From NCBI GenBank assembly GCA_019163375.1, contig JAFLKK010000005.1:159511-223510 (forward strand): a stretch of DNA of 64,000 nt, read 5' to 3'. This DNA is from Paludibacter sp. (GTDB lineage: Bacteria; Bacteroidota; Bacteroidia; Bacteroidales; Paludibacteraceae). The position numbers were made by a program, and so were the translations under genes. The notes beneath the pieces were generated by a model, which was not told the DNA's origin, did no database searches, and worked only from the letters and a program-made list of their open reading frames with translations. Shown piece by piece: positions 1 through 8,915 of this stretch; positions within the stretch are counted from its first letter, which is position 1, and every line of letters begins with the position of its first letter.

Positions 1-155
1 TGACCTCAACTACCGATTCAACAAATACAAATAATAAAATTAGTGTTAGTGGCGAAAGAAATACAGTCTCAATAATTCAGAGTGATAGAAAATCGGATGT
101 AAATATAAAACAAGAAGGAGCACATAATCAGGCAATTATATCTCAAAGAAAATAA
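1..155 (+). CDS. Curlin-repeat protein, C-terminal end (partial)
   Basis: Open frame entering from the left edge (codons start at base 3) and ending in TAA at 153-155. The 50 visible residues are rich in Asn, Gln, Ser and Ile and end with two curlin-like repeats (ERNTVSIIQSD and AHNQAIISQRK), the alternating pattern of amyloid curli subunits. It lies 53 bp before another curlin-repeat gene in the same direction, so it is probably an additional fibre subunit of the same operon. Its N-terminus and total length cannot be seen. Confidence 0.75.
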   Translation, partial: TSTTDSTNTNNKISVSGERNTVSIIQSDRKSDVNIKQEGAHNQAIISQRK

Positions 156-208
156 CCGGTATTATATAATAATCAAGATTTTTTAACGCAACAAAAAAAA
201 CAAATCTT

Positions 209-1282
209 ATGAAAAAGTTAAGTTTTATTATCGCAGCTCTCCTATTGTTTGTAGGAGTATCATTGGGACAAACAAACGTAGCAAATGTCACAGAATCGGG
301 TACTGGACAAAATGCTTCAATCGATCAAAACGGGATTTTAAATAAATCCTACGTTACTCAGTCTAACTTAGAAAACACGGCCAAAGTAACTCAAATTAAT
401 CACAATGCAGCATTTAGTACTCTTTCTGAGGTTAATCAATCGGGAGAAAAGAATTTATCGACCATCGAGCAAAACTCCAATGGATCGTTAACGACTAATC
501 CTAATGTTGTTGGAGCTTTGAAAGCTGTTACAACTCAGTCTGGTAATCTGAACAAAGCGCTTCAAGTGCAGGGTCCAACATTGACAAATAATCAGCAGGG
601 TAAATCACTTGCAGAAATTGTACAAAGTGGCAACGAAAATTATGCATCACAACATCAATTGAGATATGCCAATGATGCAAAAATAGTTCAATCGGGCCAT
701 AGAAATACAGCCATGCAAGCCCAAGATGCAAAAATACTTCCTGAAGAAGAAGGAAGTGCAAACATTGCCTATATCGAACAAGGAGGAAGCGATAATACAG
801 CTACTCAAACTCAGGATGGTTGGGCTAATGATGTAAAAGCATATCAAGCAGGCAATGGAAATACTTCAACTCAAATTCAACAGGACTATTCCTGGAAGAG
901 TAAAGCTGATGTACACCAATCAGGCAACTATAATAAAGCTGATCAATTGCAGGTCGGCAATTTAAATTCTGCTGGCATTAATCAGGAATCAGGTTATAAT
1001 ACAGCTAAGCAAACCCAAACTACCTTAGGAGCTTCTCGTGGAGGCACAAATTATGATCCTTACAACGAAGCATGTATCGGTCAAAAGGGTGGTGACGGTA
1101 ATATTGCCGAACAAACTCAAACTTCACCTGGTGCAGGTGCAATAGAAAATTATGCACAAATTTGTCAGGATGGTGCTTTGAATTATGCAACACAAGTTCA
1201 GGTTGGTGGTGATAATTCAAGTATAATCTCTCAAGTTGGCAATGGAAACCATGCAGTTGTATCTCAAATGATGGTCCCATAA
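209..1282 (+). CDS. Curlin-repeat secreted protein (CsgA/CsgB-like), 357 aa
   Basis: Starts with a typical signal peptide (MKKLSFIIAALLLFVGVSLG, then Q). The rest is about a dozen degenerate repeats of roughly 20-25 residues built on N-x-A-x-x-x-Q-x-G-x-x-N, for example TQSGNLNKALQVQ, VQSGNENYASQHQ and VHQSGNYNKADQLQ. This alternation of Gln/Asn and small or aliphatic residues is the hallmark of curli amyloid subunits. It is more than twice the length of E. coli CsgA (about 150 aa), as is common in Bacteroidota. The csgE, csgF and csgG homologues downstream support secretion by the type VIII pathway and assembly into surface fibres. Which subunit is the major fibre protein cannot be told from sequence. 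Confidence 0.88.
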   Translation: MKKLSFIIAALLLFVGVSLGQTNVANVTESGTGQNASIDQNGILNKSYVTQSNLENTAKVTQINHNAAFSTLSEVNQSGEKNLSTIEQNSNGSLTTNPNVVGALKAVTTQSGNLNKALQVQGPTLTNNQQGKSLAEIVQSGNENYASQHQLRYANDAKIVQSGHRNTAMQAQDAKILPEEEGSANIAYIEQGGSDNTATQTQDGWANDVKAYQAGNGNTSTQIQQDYSWKSKADVHQSGNYNKADQLQVGNLNSAGINQESGYNTAKQTQTTLGASRGGTNYDPYNEACIGQKGGDGNIAEQTQTSPGAGAIENYAQICQDGALNYATQVQVGGDNSSIISQVGNGNHAVVSQMMVP

Positions 1283-1485
1283 GTAGTGAGCGTTAAATAA
1301 CTACAGAAGTTTTTATCAGGTAAGTATAGCTATGAATTTGAAGGTCAAATTTATATTAATTTAATAAAAAATGATATACACAAGATATACAAATTTAAAA
1401 GCTTAAATATTATACCGGTTATTACATTCCTGGAAAGTTTCTGTAACTATTTAAGATTAGAATCAAACAGGCATAAGGTTTAAAG

Positions 1486-1508
1486 CCCCAACTCGTCGAG
1501 AGTTGGGG
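1486..1508 (+). other. Intercistronic hairpin between curlin genes
   Basis: A perfect 9-bp stem (CCCCAACTC pairing with GAGTTGGGG) with a 5-nt loop, 61 bp before the next curlin gene. No T-tract follows, so it is not a classical terminator. A related hairpin occurs before the third curlin gene. It may protect or process the mRNA, or cause partial termination that sets subunit ratios. Confidence 0.7.
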
Positions 1509-1569
1509 TAATAAACTGAAATTTATCTTACATTCAATTTAACTAACCAGTACATTTAAAATAATCGTT

Positions 1570-2802
1570 ATGAAAAAACTAAACTATATTATCGCAACTC
1601 TCCTATTGTTTACAGGAGGTATTTTCGCACAATCTAATATCGCAAATGTAACAGAATCCGGACAAGACCAAAATGCAACGATTGATCAAAAAGGGATTTT
1701 AAATCAATCGTATGTAAACCAATCAAATAAAGCAAATACGGCCTTAGTTACTCAGATAAATATGAATAAGAAAACAAATACTTATTCTGAGATAATTCAA
1801 TCCGGAGAAACAAACAAAGCCAAGGTTGAGCAAACTTCAAATGCGAGATTCCCATTATCAGTTGGTAAGATTGAAGCATACATCACTCAATCGGGTAATC
1901 AGAATGAGGCAGTACAGGTTCAGGGACCACATTTACTTCAGGGAAGAACATTTGGAGAAATTATTCAAGGTGGCAATGAAAATTATGCTTCGCAACACCA
2001 GGTAAAAAATGGTAATGTAGCCAGAATCAATCAAGCTGGTAATAAAAACAATGCAAAACAAGGACAGGATATTGAATTACTAGAGGAAGAAGAAGGTAGC
2101 TTCAATATTGCCCTGATTGACCAAGCCGGTAATTTGAATACTGCAACCCAACGTCAAAACGGAGCAGCAAATGATGCCAAAATCAATCAATCGGGTAATG
2201 ATAATAAAGCCGACCAGATTCAATACGGTGGTTTGAATATTGCCAAGGCAGATCAATCAGGATCGTCCAATGTATCCATGCAAAATCAAAAATTTATCGG
2301 GAATTTTGCAGATGCAGATCAATCCGGTGATTATAATACTTCAGAACAGATTCAGGATTTTGGTGGATTAAATATGGCCAGTGTAAATCAATCGGGTGAT
2401 TTAAATACCTCTGTGCAAAAACAATTAGGCATAGAAAACAAAGCTCAGGTTGATCAATCAGGATTGGGAAATTCTGCAGATCAAAGTCAGGTAGGCATGA
2501 TGAACAAGGCTAAAATAGATCAAGCTTCAACTGCCAGCAAAGCAATCCAAATTCAAAAATCGGGACTTTCTTGTGCCGATATTTCAAATAATGCAGAAAT
2601 TGTTCAACTTGGTGGTTCTAATAATTATGCTCTTCAGGATCAAACTTCGTTGGGTGAAGCTGCATTGTTAAACAATGCAATGATCACTCAAGATGGATCT
2701 TCGAATTTTGCAACTCAAACACAAACCGGTGGCGATAATTCGAGCACTATATTGCAAACAAGCAATAGCAGCTATGCTGTTGTAACGCAAACAATGCCTT
2801 GA
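1570..2802 (+). CDS. Curlin-repeat secreted protein (CsgA/CsgB-like), 410 aa
   Basis: Close paralogue of the preceding gene: the signal peptide (MKKLNYIIATLLLFTGGIFA) and the first mature repeats (NVTESG, ATIDQKGILNQSYVNQS) match it strongly. The body is 15 or so curlin repeats such as INQSGNDNKADQIQ, VNQSGDLNTSVQKQ and VDQSGLGNSADQSQ. Both proteins contain the same acidic interruption (EEEEGS here, EEEGS upstream) at a similar place, and both end in a Thr/Ser-rich repeat followed by V-x-Q-x-M-x-P. They therefore arose by tandem duplication. Expected to be exported through CsgG and to polymerise on the cell surface. Confidence 0.88.
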   Translation: MKKLNYIIATLLLFTGGIFAQSNIANVTESGQDQNATIDQKGILNQSYVNQSNKANTALVTQINMNKKTNTYSEIIQSGETNKAKVEQTSNARFPLSVGKIEAYITQSGNQNEAVQVQGPHLLQGRTFGEIIQGGNENYASQHQVKNGNVARINQAGNKNNAKQGQDIELLEEEEGSFNIALIDQAGNLNTATQRQNGAANDAKINQSGNDNKADQIQYGGLNIAKADQSGSSNVSMQNQKFIGNFADADQSGDYNTSEQIQDFGGLNMASVNQSGDLNTSVQKQLGIENKAQVDQSGLGNSADQSQVGMMNKAKIDQASTASKAIQIQKSGLSCADISNNAEIVQLGGSNNYALQDQTSLGEAALLNNAMITQDGSSNFATQTQTGGDNSSTILQTSNSSYAVVTQTMP

Positions 2803-2886
2803 TTTGGTCTGTCTGAAAGGACGACATAGAATCAAGCATTACAATTTAAGCTTTGTTCTTGATTCACTAAATTAGGATGAATAACT

Positions 2887-2910
2887 CCCCGACTCGCTTA
2901 TGAGTCGGGG
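2887..2910 (+). other. Intercistronic hairpin before third curlin gene
   Basis: A perfect 9-bp stem (CCCCGACTC with GAGTCGGGG) and a 6-nt loop, ending 16 bp before the ATG at 2927. Compared with the hairpin at 1486-1508, an A-T pair is replaced by G-C, a compensatory change. No T-tract follows. It may affect translation initiation or mRNA stability. Confidence 0.7.
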
Positions 2911-2926
2911 ATAATTGAACAAAAAT

Positions 2927-3790
2927 ATGAAAAAGCTAATTTTCTATTTACTATTTCTTTTGTTGAGTATTATTTCCACGCATTCGCAAGAAATACTCAA
3001 TAATACTGGAACAGATACGAATGAAGCGATTCAGCAGATTCGAACGCCGGGGATAGATAACATAATGATTTTTCAAACCTTGAATCAGGGAATTAGTAAT
3101 TATGCTTTAACCCAGCAGATTGGTAACCAAAACAGGGCAGACATCAAACAACAAAACGATGCAAATTCTGAAATGAGCAATCAATCCTACACAGTTCAGT
3201 CAGGTAATTCCAATGAGTTAATTATTGGTCAGATTGGAAGTGGTAATTTATTGCTTGGCTTTCAATTGGGGTACATGGCTATGCTAACCGGCAATAATAC
3301 GGAGTGCTCGGTTGGAACAGAGACAACTAATGCTTCGATAGCAGAAACGCCTGATGTTGGAAATGGGTATATTGTTGAAGGAGAACGTAACAAAATGACC
3401 ATATCCCAAAATGGTAATAATAATGGGATTATGGCGGTTCAACAGGGTTCCGACAATACTATTTCGGCTGAACAAATAGGAAATAATAATTATTTACTGG
3501 CACTTCAAAAAGGGACTAATAATTCGATAACAGGTTATCGGCAAGAGAATGAAACCGATCAAGTTTTATTTGACAAAGTGATTCAGACAGGCGAAAACTT
3601 AACTCTGAAAACCGATGATGATTCCAGATCATCAATAACCGGTAATACATTTATCCAAACAGGAACCAATTTGTCGCTCCACGTGAATAATGATTTGCTA
3701 AACTCAGAAGGAGGAATTGAAATTAATCAAAAAGGCAATGATATGAAGGTAGTTATCGATCAATCATTTTTCTTATTTCCAATGAAATAG
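2927..3790 (+). CDS. Curlin-repeat secreted protein, possible nucleator/minor subunit, 287 aa
   Basis: ATG at 2927 is chosen because it gives a clean signal peptide (MKKLIFYLLFLLLSIISTHS); an in-frame TTG at 2915 sits just after the hairpin and is unlikely. Curlin repeats are fewer and more irregular than in the two genes upstream (MTISQNGNNNGIMAVQQGSD, TISAEQIGNNNYLLALQKG). The long non-repeat segments contain charged residues. It follows the larger subunits and precedes csgE, so a minor or nucleating (CsgB-like) role is plausible, but that is inferred only from position and irregular repeats. Confidence 0.8.
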   Translation: MKKLIFYLLFLLLSIISTHSQEILNNTGTDTNEAIQQIRTPGIDNIMIFQTLNQGISNYALTQQIGNQNRADIKQQNDANSEMSNQSYTVQSGNSNELIIGQIGSGNLLLGFQLGYMAMLTGNNTECSVGTETTNASIAETPDVGNGYIVEGERNKMTISQNGNNNGIMAVQQGSDNTISAEQIGNNNYLLALQKGTNNSITGYRQENETDQVLFDKVIQTGENLTLKTDDDSRSSITGNTFIQTGTNLSLHVNNDLLNSEGGIEINQKGNDMKVVIDQSFFLFPMK

Positions 3791-3844
3791 CATAATAAAA
3801 TAGACGAATTTCAACTTCATATTGTCATTTACAACATAATTCTT

Positions 3845-4327
3845 ATGAGCATGATTGTCGGTACCGTTTTGTCTGTTCTGCTTTCTATTTCAGCTGTAAG
3901 TCAAACAGATTCATTGAAATCAAAGCCATTACCTGCTTCTTTAAAAAAAATCATTCAGCAGGTAATATTAAAGCCTACCAATTCGAACGATGTTGAGATC
4001 GAGATTGATGGGTTGTTGGTGGATGATACAAAAACCAAAAGTGGCAAGGATTTTTATGACTTATTTTATGCCAATTGGGATGCTCCAAATGGATCGAAAA
4101 ACTTCACGATCACAGTTTCAGAAAAACCCTTTCGATTAACATCTACCCTGATACAAGTTTCTATAAATGATAATGTTGTATATCAAGGCGTTCTTCAACC
4201 GAGACAAGATATTCTCGAGGCGCTCACCGAAGAAGCAGTAGCAACAACACAAAACTACTTGGCAAATTATGAAGAAATAACCCGACAGCTTAATGGAGAA
4301 GACTTAGCTGGATCTGGGATCTATTAA
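3845..4327 (+). CDS. csgE: Curli assembly protein CsgE
   Basis: 160 aa with an N-terminal signal segment ending near Ala-Val-Ser-Gln. Residues 51-78 carry the diagnostic CsgE block EIEIDGLLVDDTKTKSGKDF followed by YDLFYANW, which aligns with the E. coli CsgE region containing GLLTDHT and GHDFY. CsgE is a periplasmic factor that caps the CsgG channel and directs curlin subunits to it. The gene sits between the fibre subunits and csgF in a + strand operon, with a 54-bp gap upstream and a 51-bp gap downstream. Family identity is secure. Confidence 0.92.
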   Translation: MSMIVGTVLSVLLSISAVSQTDSLKSKPLPASLKKIIQQVILKPTNSNDVEIEIDGLLVDDTKTKSGKDFYDLFYANWDAPNGSKNFTITVSEKPFRLTSTLIQVSINDNVVYQGVLQPRQDILEALTEEAVATTQNYLANYEEITRQLNGEDLAGSGIY

Positions 4328-4378
4328 TCATAAGTAAGGCATTCAACTCGCTGATTACTAACATATAAAATCTACACA

Positions 4379-4798
4379 ATGAAAGCTATTTTACAAATTC
4401 TGTTTGTCTTGTGTTTCGTACTTACGGCAAAAACCTATGCACAAGACCTGGTTTATACTCCCAAAAATCCCGCATTTGGTGGAAATCCATACAATTACAG
4501 TTGGTTAATGAGCTCTGCGCAGGCACAGAATGACATCAAAGAAACCACTACCAGTAGCACCAGTAGCTACAAAACTGATCCATTAAAAGATTTTTCAGAA
4601 AGTTTGAACAGGCAAATTTTAAGTCAACTATCTCGACAAATCGTTTCACGTCAGTTTGGAGAAGATGCCTTAAGTGCCGGAACGTATGTACTCGGCGATT
4701 ATCAGATAGAAATTGGTGATCAGTCATCTGGATTGAACATTACTATTGTTGACAACAAAAGTGGAAGTTCTACAACTGTTTCAGTCCCTTATTTTTGA
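4379..4798 (+). CDS. csgF: Curli assembly protein CsgF
   Basis: 139 aa with a signal peptide cleaved near Ala-Gln at residues 21-22. The mature N-terminus contains the CsgF signature: NPAFGGNPYN (residues 30-39), then SSAQAQN (45-51). In E. coli this part plugs into CsgG at the outer face and makes a second constriction. The rest matches the CsgF body, including a D-Y-x-I-x-I-x-D element. CsgF couples secretion to nucleation on the surface. It lies 26 bp before csgG. Confidence 0.92.
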   Translation: MKAILQILFVLCFVLTAKTYAQDLVYTPKNPAFGGNPYNYSWLMSSAQAQNDIKETTTSSTSSYKTDPLKDFSESLNRQILSQLSRQIVSRQFGEDALSAGTYVLGDYQIEIGDQSSGLNITIVDNKSGSSTTVSVPYF

Positions 4799-4824
4799 TT
4801 ATTCATTCTCATAGCTAACTAATT

Positions 4825-6225
4825 ATGCTACGAAAAACTATTCTGCCAAGAGTCATTTATCTGTTTAGCATAGTTCTTCTTGCGGCTGCTTGTGGTCCAT
4901 ATATGCGCCAATCATTGCAGTCCCGAAGAGCTGTTCTTGGACCCGAATCACCTGCTAAAAGAATATTGTTGGATTTACCTAAACCTCAGGAAAAAATTGT
5001 TACGGCTGTGTACAAATTTCGTGACCAGACCGGCCAATACAAACCATCCGAAAGTGGTGCCAGTTGGTCGACTGCAGTAACGCAAGGTGCTACTACTATC
5101 CTGATTCGTGCCTTGGAAGAATCGGGCTGGTTTATTCCTATAGAGCGCGAAAACATGGCTAACTTATTGAATGAAAGAAAGATTATCCGAACAAGTCGCG
5201 CACAATATGAAGGGAAAGATCAAAACAGCGAATCACTCCTACCCGCACTTTTATTTGCCGGTGTCATTCTTGAAGGCGGAATTATTTCGTACGAATCGAA
5301 TATACTAACCGGTGGTGCCGGTATCAGATATTTCGGGGCGGACTTATCGGGGCAATATCGCGAAGATCGTATAAGTATATATATTCGCGCGGTATCAACT
5401 GCCAATGGCAAGGTTTTAAAAACCGTATACACCACAAAATCAATTCTTTCTCAAGAAGTATCGGTCGGATTATTCAGATACGTGAAAGCCAAAAGATTAC
5501 TTGAAGCCGAGACCGGCTTTACGTACAATGAACCTTCTGAAATTTGCGTCACAGAGGCCATCGAAAAAGCCGTTGAGAGTCTGATTATTGAAGGTGTAAA
5601 AGATAAACTGTGGGGACTTGAAAATCCGAAAGATACTGCATCCGTCTCGTTTATGAATTATCAGGATGAGAAGCGAATTAACTACGAATCTGACAATGCT
5701 TTAAGCAGAAGATTAGATAAAAATAATCGCGGTTTACTGACGGTTGGACTTAATGCGGGAACCAACTCATATTCAGGAGATTATTCTAAAAGCGACATTA
5801 GAGCTAAGTCTTCATTAGTTGTTGGCTATGCCATCAATCCTTATCTTAACCTTGATCTTGAAGCCGGATACCGTGGCTTGATGGTGCAAAAAAAAGTAGA
5901 TGATTATTCTTATTTTGGCAACATCTCATTGCGCTATGTTTTTTTACCCTTCGAAAAACTCACTCCGTTTTGCAGTTTAGGAGGTGGGTTTGATAGAAAT
6001 CACCTGGGGGTGGGATTATCAGGGAAATACTACTTACCCAAGCTCAACGGACTATTTGGACTCGAATATATGATTAACCACAAATTGGGATTGTCTCTGT
6101 CAACTGGCTTAGATTATTATTTAAGCGACGATTTTGATGGAAGCAGTTCCGGTAGCTACAATGATATAGACTGGGGTATTTCACTTGGAATTAAAGTCTA
6201 TTTTATAAAAACGAAACAAAAATAA
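4825..6225 (+). CDS. csgG: CsgG secretion-channel lipoprotein with C-terminal beta-barrel extension
   Basis: 466 aa lipoprotein: hydrophobic signal then Leu-Ala-Ala-Ala-Cys (Cys23), as expected for CsgG. Residues about 40-265 match the CsgG domain (VTAVYKFRDQTGQYK, then GWFIPIERENMANLLNERK), which forms the nonameric outer-membrane pore for curlin. E. coli CsgG is only about 277 aa. Here residues about 295-466 add alternating amphipathic strands (LLTVGLNAG, LVVGYAINPYLNLDLEAGYR, GISLGIKVYF) resembling a small 8-strand outer-membrane barrel. The fused barrel is the oddity: it could anchor or gate the channel or fold separately in the membrane. The CsgG assignment is firm; the barrel's role is unknown. 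Confidence 0.93.
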   Translation: MLRKTILPRVIYLFSIVLLAAACGPYMRQSLQSRRAVLGPESPAKRILLDLPKPQEKIVTAVYKFRDQTGQYKPSESGASWSTAVTQGATTILIRALEESGWFIPIERENMANLLNERKIIRTSRAQYEGKDQNSESLLPALLFAGVILEGGIISYESNILTGGAGIRYFGADLSGQYREDRISIYIRAVSTANGKVLKTVYTTKSILSQEVSVGLFRYVKAKRLLEAETGFTYNEPSEICVTEAIEKAVESLIIEGVKDKLWGLENPKDTASVSFMNYQDEKRINYESDNALSRRLDKNNRGLLTVGLNAGTNSYSGDYSKSDIRAKSSLVVGYAINPYLNLDLEAGYRGLMVQKKVDDYSYFGNISLRYVFLPFEKLTPFCSLGGGFDRNHLGVGLSGKYYLPKLNGLFGLEYMINHKLGLSLSTGLDYYLSDDFDGSSSGSYNDIDWGISLGIKVYFIKTKQK

Positions 6226-6236
6226 TTCTACAGATT

Positions 6237-6878
6237 ATGAAAAGAACTATATTCTTTATTAGCGTACTTTGTTTAGTGTTAATCGTATCGTGCGAATCCG
6301 AAAAACTGGAAATAGTCAGTTATGGCTCTATCACAGGTGTGGTAATGGATGGAGAAACATTTCTGCCCATACAGGGAGCTCTTATAACTACAACACCTGC
6401 CAGTGTTTCAGTATTATCAGATATTAACGGAAAATTTACAATTCATAAAATCAAGGAAGGAGAAGTGGCTGTAAATATAAAGAAGAAAGATTATCTGACA
6501 AATTCTCTTTCAGTTGCTGTTTATGAGAATGATAGTACTCAAATGAATTGTGTAATTTTTAAAGATGATACCAATATAGGTAATGTATCCATATACGATC
6601 CTGTGCCTGGAAATGGAGCTGTAGATCAAAATCTATCCATCACTTTAAATTGGAAAGTGGAAGGTAACAAAACGGGTACAAAATTGACCTATAATATTTA
6701 TCTATTTGAGTCTAACTCCACAGTACAACAATTACTAGGCGAGAATATTGAAGTGCAAGAAGTTACCACAAGTAATTTAAAATTAGGCACAACATATTTC
6801 TGGTATGTTGTGGCCAAATACGACGGCACTAAGGTCGCATTTAGTCCTACATGGTCGTTCAGAACAAGAGAGAAATAA
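6237..6878 (+). CDS. Lipoprotein with carboxypeptidase-regulatory-like domain
   Basis: 213 aa, signal peptide with a lipobox ending at Cys19 (Leu-Ile-Val-Ser-Cys). Residues about 31-105 look like a CarboxypepD-regulatory beta-sandwich (ITGVVMDGETFLPIQGALI, then SDINGKFTIHKI). The C-terminal half (about 118-210) resembles a fibronectin-III-like fold with a final TYFWYVVAKYDG strand. It starts 11 bp after csgG and is the last gene before a strong terminator, so it belongs to the curli operon. A role in anchoring or modifying the fibres is possible but inferred from context only. Confidence 0.75.
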   Translation: MKRTIFFISVLCLVLIVSCESEKLEIVSYGSITGVVMDGETFLPIQGALITTTPASVSVLSDINGKFTIHKIKEGEVAVNIKKKDYLTNSLSVAVYENDSTQMNCVIFKDDTNIGNVSIYDPVPGNGAVDQNLSITLNWKVEGNKTGTKLTYNIYLFESNSTVQQLLGENIEVQEVTTSNLKLGTTYFWYVVAKYDGTKVAFSPTWSFRTREK

Positions 6879-6890
6879 TTACATATCTGA

Positions 6891-6939
6891 AAAAAATGAG
6901 GCTATATCAAATTATCATTTTGATACAGCCTCATTTTTA
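6891..6939. terminator. Bidirectional Rho-independent terminator
   Basis: Stem ATGAGGCT (6896-6903) with AGCCTCAT (6927-6934), extended by ATATCAAA/TTTTGAT pairing, preceded by an A-tract and followed by a T-tract. It lies between convergent genes and can serve both the curli operon and the minus-strand DUF3857 genes. Confidence 0.85.
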
Positions 6940-6949
6940 TACGTAATGC

Positions 6950-7881
6950 TTAATTCTTCACAAAAGATATTTTTTCATTTCCCTTTTTTATAATTTCATT
7001 GAAATAATATTTTATTTTTCCATAATCTACAGCGTTATAAACAGGAAGTTTAAAGTAATACGAAAAAGACACCACAACTTTATTATCATCAACTATAGCA
7101 TTATAATCCATTTCAAATAGATCATTATCAATTCTGATTTTCTCAGGAACAAAATCAACCTTATATCCTTTGGGGGAGTTTATCACCGAATAGTAGGTTC
7201 TTTTTGTTGGATAAGTCATATCAATGGGATAAGTTCGGGTTGGCTGTTTCATAGGGTTATCCTTTATTATTTCATGTAAAAAAGGTGATACATAAATTTT
7301 CCCGTTTATAATTTCCGGAGTATCTACTGTTTTATATTTGAATTGATAAGGCGTTTTAGGTAAACTGCTTATGATTGAAAGGCTGGAATCAGGTAAATTA
7401 TATCCTTTGTCTGTCAAACTTTTCTTTAATGCATTCAAATCCGATGCAAACTCATTCCTTGAGTTTAACGCATCCTGGTTTGTTTCCGATGTTTCAATAC
7501 CGGCACTTTGACTCAAGTCCGACACGTCGATAACCAACTTACTAACCTTTTTTGATGCCAACAAAGGTTGTAGCATGATCCAGTTTACCTGATCTTTCTT
7601 TATCATCAATCCCTTATCATTCATACACTTTATAGAAATCTGGTCATTCGCTGCCTGAGGTTCGGTAGCATCAGCAAGTATATTTTTACCATCAATAGTT
7701 GCGAAGATGATGACATAATTGAAGAAACGGCTGAAAGGATAATCGTATTTAATCCGTCCATTCTTCCGGGTACTGACGATTACCGGAACTGCTTCAATAC
7801 CAACTGCGTTTAGCAAACCTATTGTAAACAGATTAATATCTGCAGCATTTCCATACTTATCTTTTAAAAAATTCTTTGGAG
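6950..7881. repeat. Near-identical tract shared with 8916-9847, copy 1
   Basis: 932 bp matching 8916-9847 at an offset of 1966 bp. I see only two mismatches, both silent and both within about 60 bp of the stop codon. The match ends abruptly at 7881/9847, after which the paralogues differ every few codons. This pattern fits recent gene conversion or unequal recombination. Confidence 0.9.
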
Positions 7882-8896
7882 TTTTTGAAGCGTACTTGCT
7901 ACTCGTTTTATTCCAACTAAAGTTATTTTTCACCAAAGTAATTATACTATCAAATTTTTCTTGCGGAGTTTTAGCCGTAAAACTCTTTAAATCAAATTGT
8001 TTAGCAGCTATCTCACTACTCTTTTTGATATATCCGCCGAAACTTTCATCTTTCAAAAAGTCTGTTATCAATTCCGGCCAAGTGGTCATCACATTTTGAG
8101 AAATCCCTGTAATTTGTGTCACTTTCGACAACTGAAAATCAAGCTTAATTATATAGTCATCACTGGTGGTGATAAATTCTTCATCTTTAAATGCTGGAAT
8201 ATTTATCATTCCAAATTCTGAAATCGCTTCGTGATATTTGGCACCTCCAAAATTTTGCTCAGACGGATCAACACTGGAAGTTTGAGAATCAAATTTATTG
8301 GCTCCCTGTAATATCCACGCGTATTGGTAGAATGGATTTCTTCTGACTATGTACTTACTTGACAAGACCGGAATTTTCCATTGAAATTCCCAGTCGCGAA
8401 GATTAAATATATATTCAGATCTAATTCTATATCTATATTCGATCACTGAGCCCGGTTTTACATTTGGCATTGCAAATTTGGTTTGATTCCATGATTCATT
8501 GATCTTTTCGACATGACAATTCGCATAATCAAGATTTGATTTAATTAGTTTTCCATTTTGAAAATTATAAGTACTTGCTTCAATAAATTCAACTTGTTCA
8601 TAAATATCGCCTTCCCGATAAAATGGGATTTCCACAGTAGCCCATTTCATTCCAGCTTCATTAAAGATCTTAATGCGGGTTACACGTTCGTAAACAACTT
8701 CAAAAGAATTTGGAGTTTGTTCAAAATGCGATTCCCCTACGTCTGAAAGTACAACAGCCTCAGCAGTTATATCAAACGGACAAGACTTATAATCAATGGA
8801 TTCAAGTCCGACCTTACCATACTGTTTAAATTCATTTTGTGCATCAACTGTAATTATACTGCATAAAATTAGCAGCACGAGTAATAATTTTCTCAT
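6950..8896 (-). CDS. DUF3857 / inactive transglutaminase-like secreted protein, paralogue A
   Basis: 648 aa with a signal peptide (MRKLLLVLLILCSIITVDA). Residues about 50-215 match the DUF3857 beta-domain (VTRIKIFNEAGMKWATVEIP), followed near 300-400 by a transglutaminase-like fold. The usual catalytic Cys is absent: the motif reads KYGNAADINLF where active relatives have GDC or GNC. This suggests a binding or structural role. The C-terminus is beta-rich. It is the last gene of a three-gene minus-strand run, 19 bp after its near-twin. The last 932 bp are almost identical to that twin. Substrate is unknown; the protein is probably periplasmic or outer-membrane associated. Confidence 0.8.
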   Translation of the reverse strand: MRKLLLVLLILCSIITVDAQNEFKQYGKVGLESIDYKSCPFDITAEAVVLSDVGESHFEQTPNSFEVVYERVTRIKIFNEAGMKWATVEIPFYREGDIYEQVEFIEASTYNFQNGKLIKSNLDYANCHVEKINESWNQTKFAMPNVKPGSVIEYRYRIRSEYIFNLRDWEFQWKIPVLSSKYIVRRNPFYQYAWILQGANKFDSQTSSVDPSEQNFGGAKYHEAISEFGMINIPAFKDEEFITTSDDYIIKLDFQLSKVTQITGISQNVMTTWPELITDFLKDESFGGYIKKSSEIAAKQFDLKSFTAKTPQEKFDSIITLVKNNFSWNKTSSKYASKTPKNFLKDKYGNAADINLFTIGLLNAVGIEAVPVIVSTRKNGRIKYDYPFSRFFNYVIIFATIDGKNILADATEPQAANDQISIKCMNDKGLMIKKDQVNWIMLQPLLASKKVSKLVIDVSDLSQSAGIETSETNQDALNSRNEFASDLNALKKSLTDKGYNLPDSSLSIISSLPKTPYQFKYKTVDTPEIINGKIYVSPFLHEIIKDNPMKQPTRTYPIDMTYPTKRTYYSVINSPKGYKVDFVPEKIRIDNDLFEMDYNAIVDDNKVVVSFSYYFKLPVYNAVDYGKIKYYFNEIIKKGNEKISFVKN

Positions 8897-8915
8897 GTTT
8901 TAATCTTGTTTGTAA

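Noticed and set aside
150-1427. AATAACCGGTAT sequence repeated in inverse orientation around the first curlin gene
   Set aside because: Only about 12 bases match, one copy overlaps a stop codon; chance similarity is likely.
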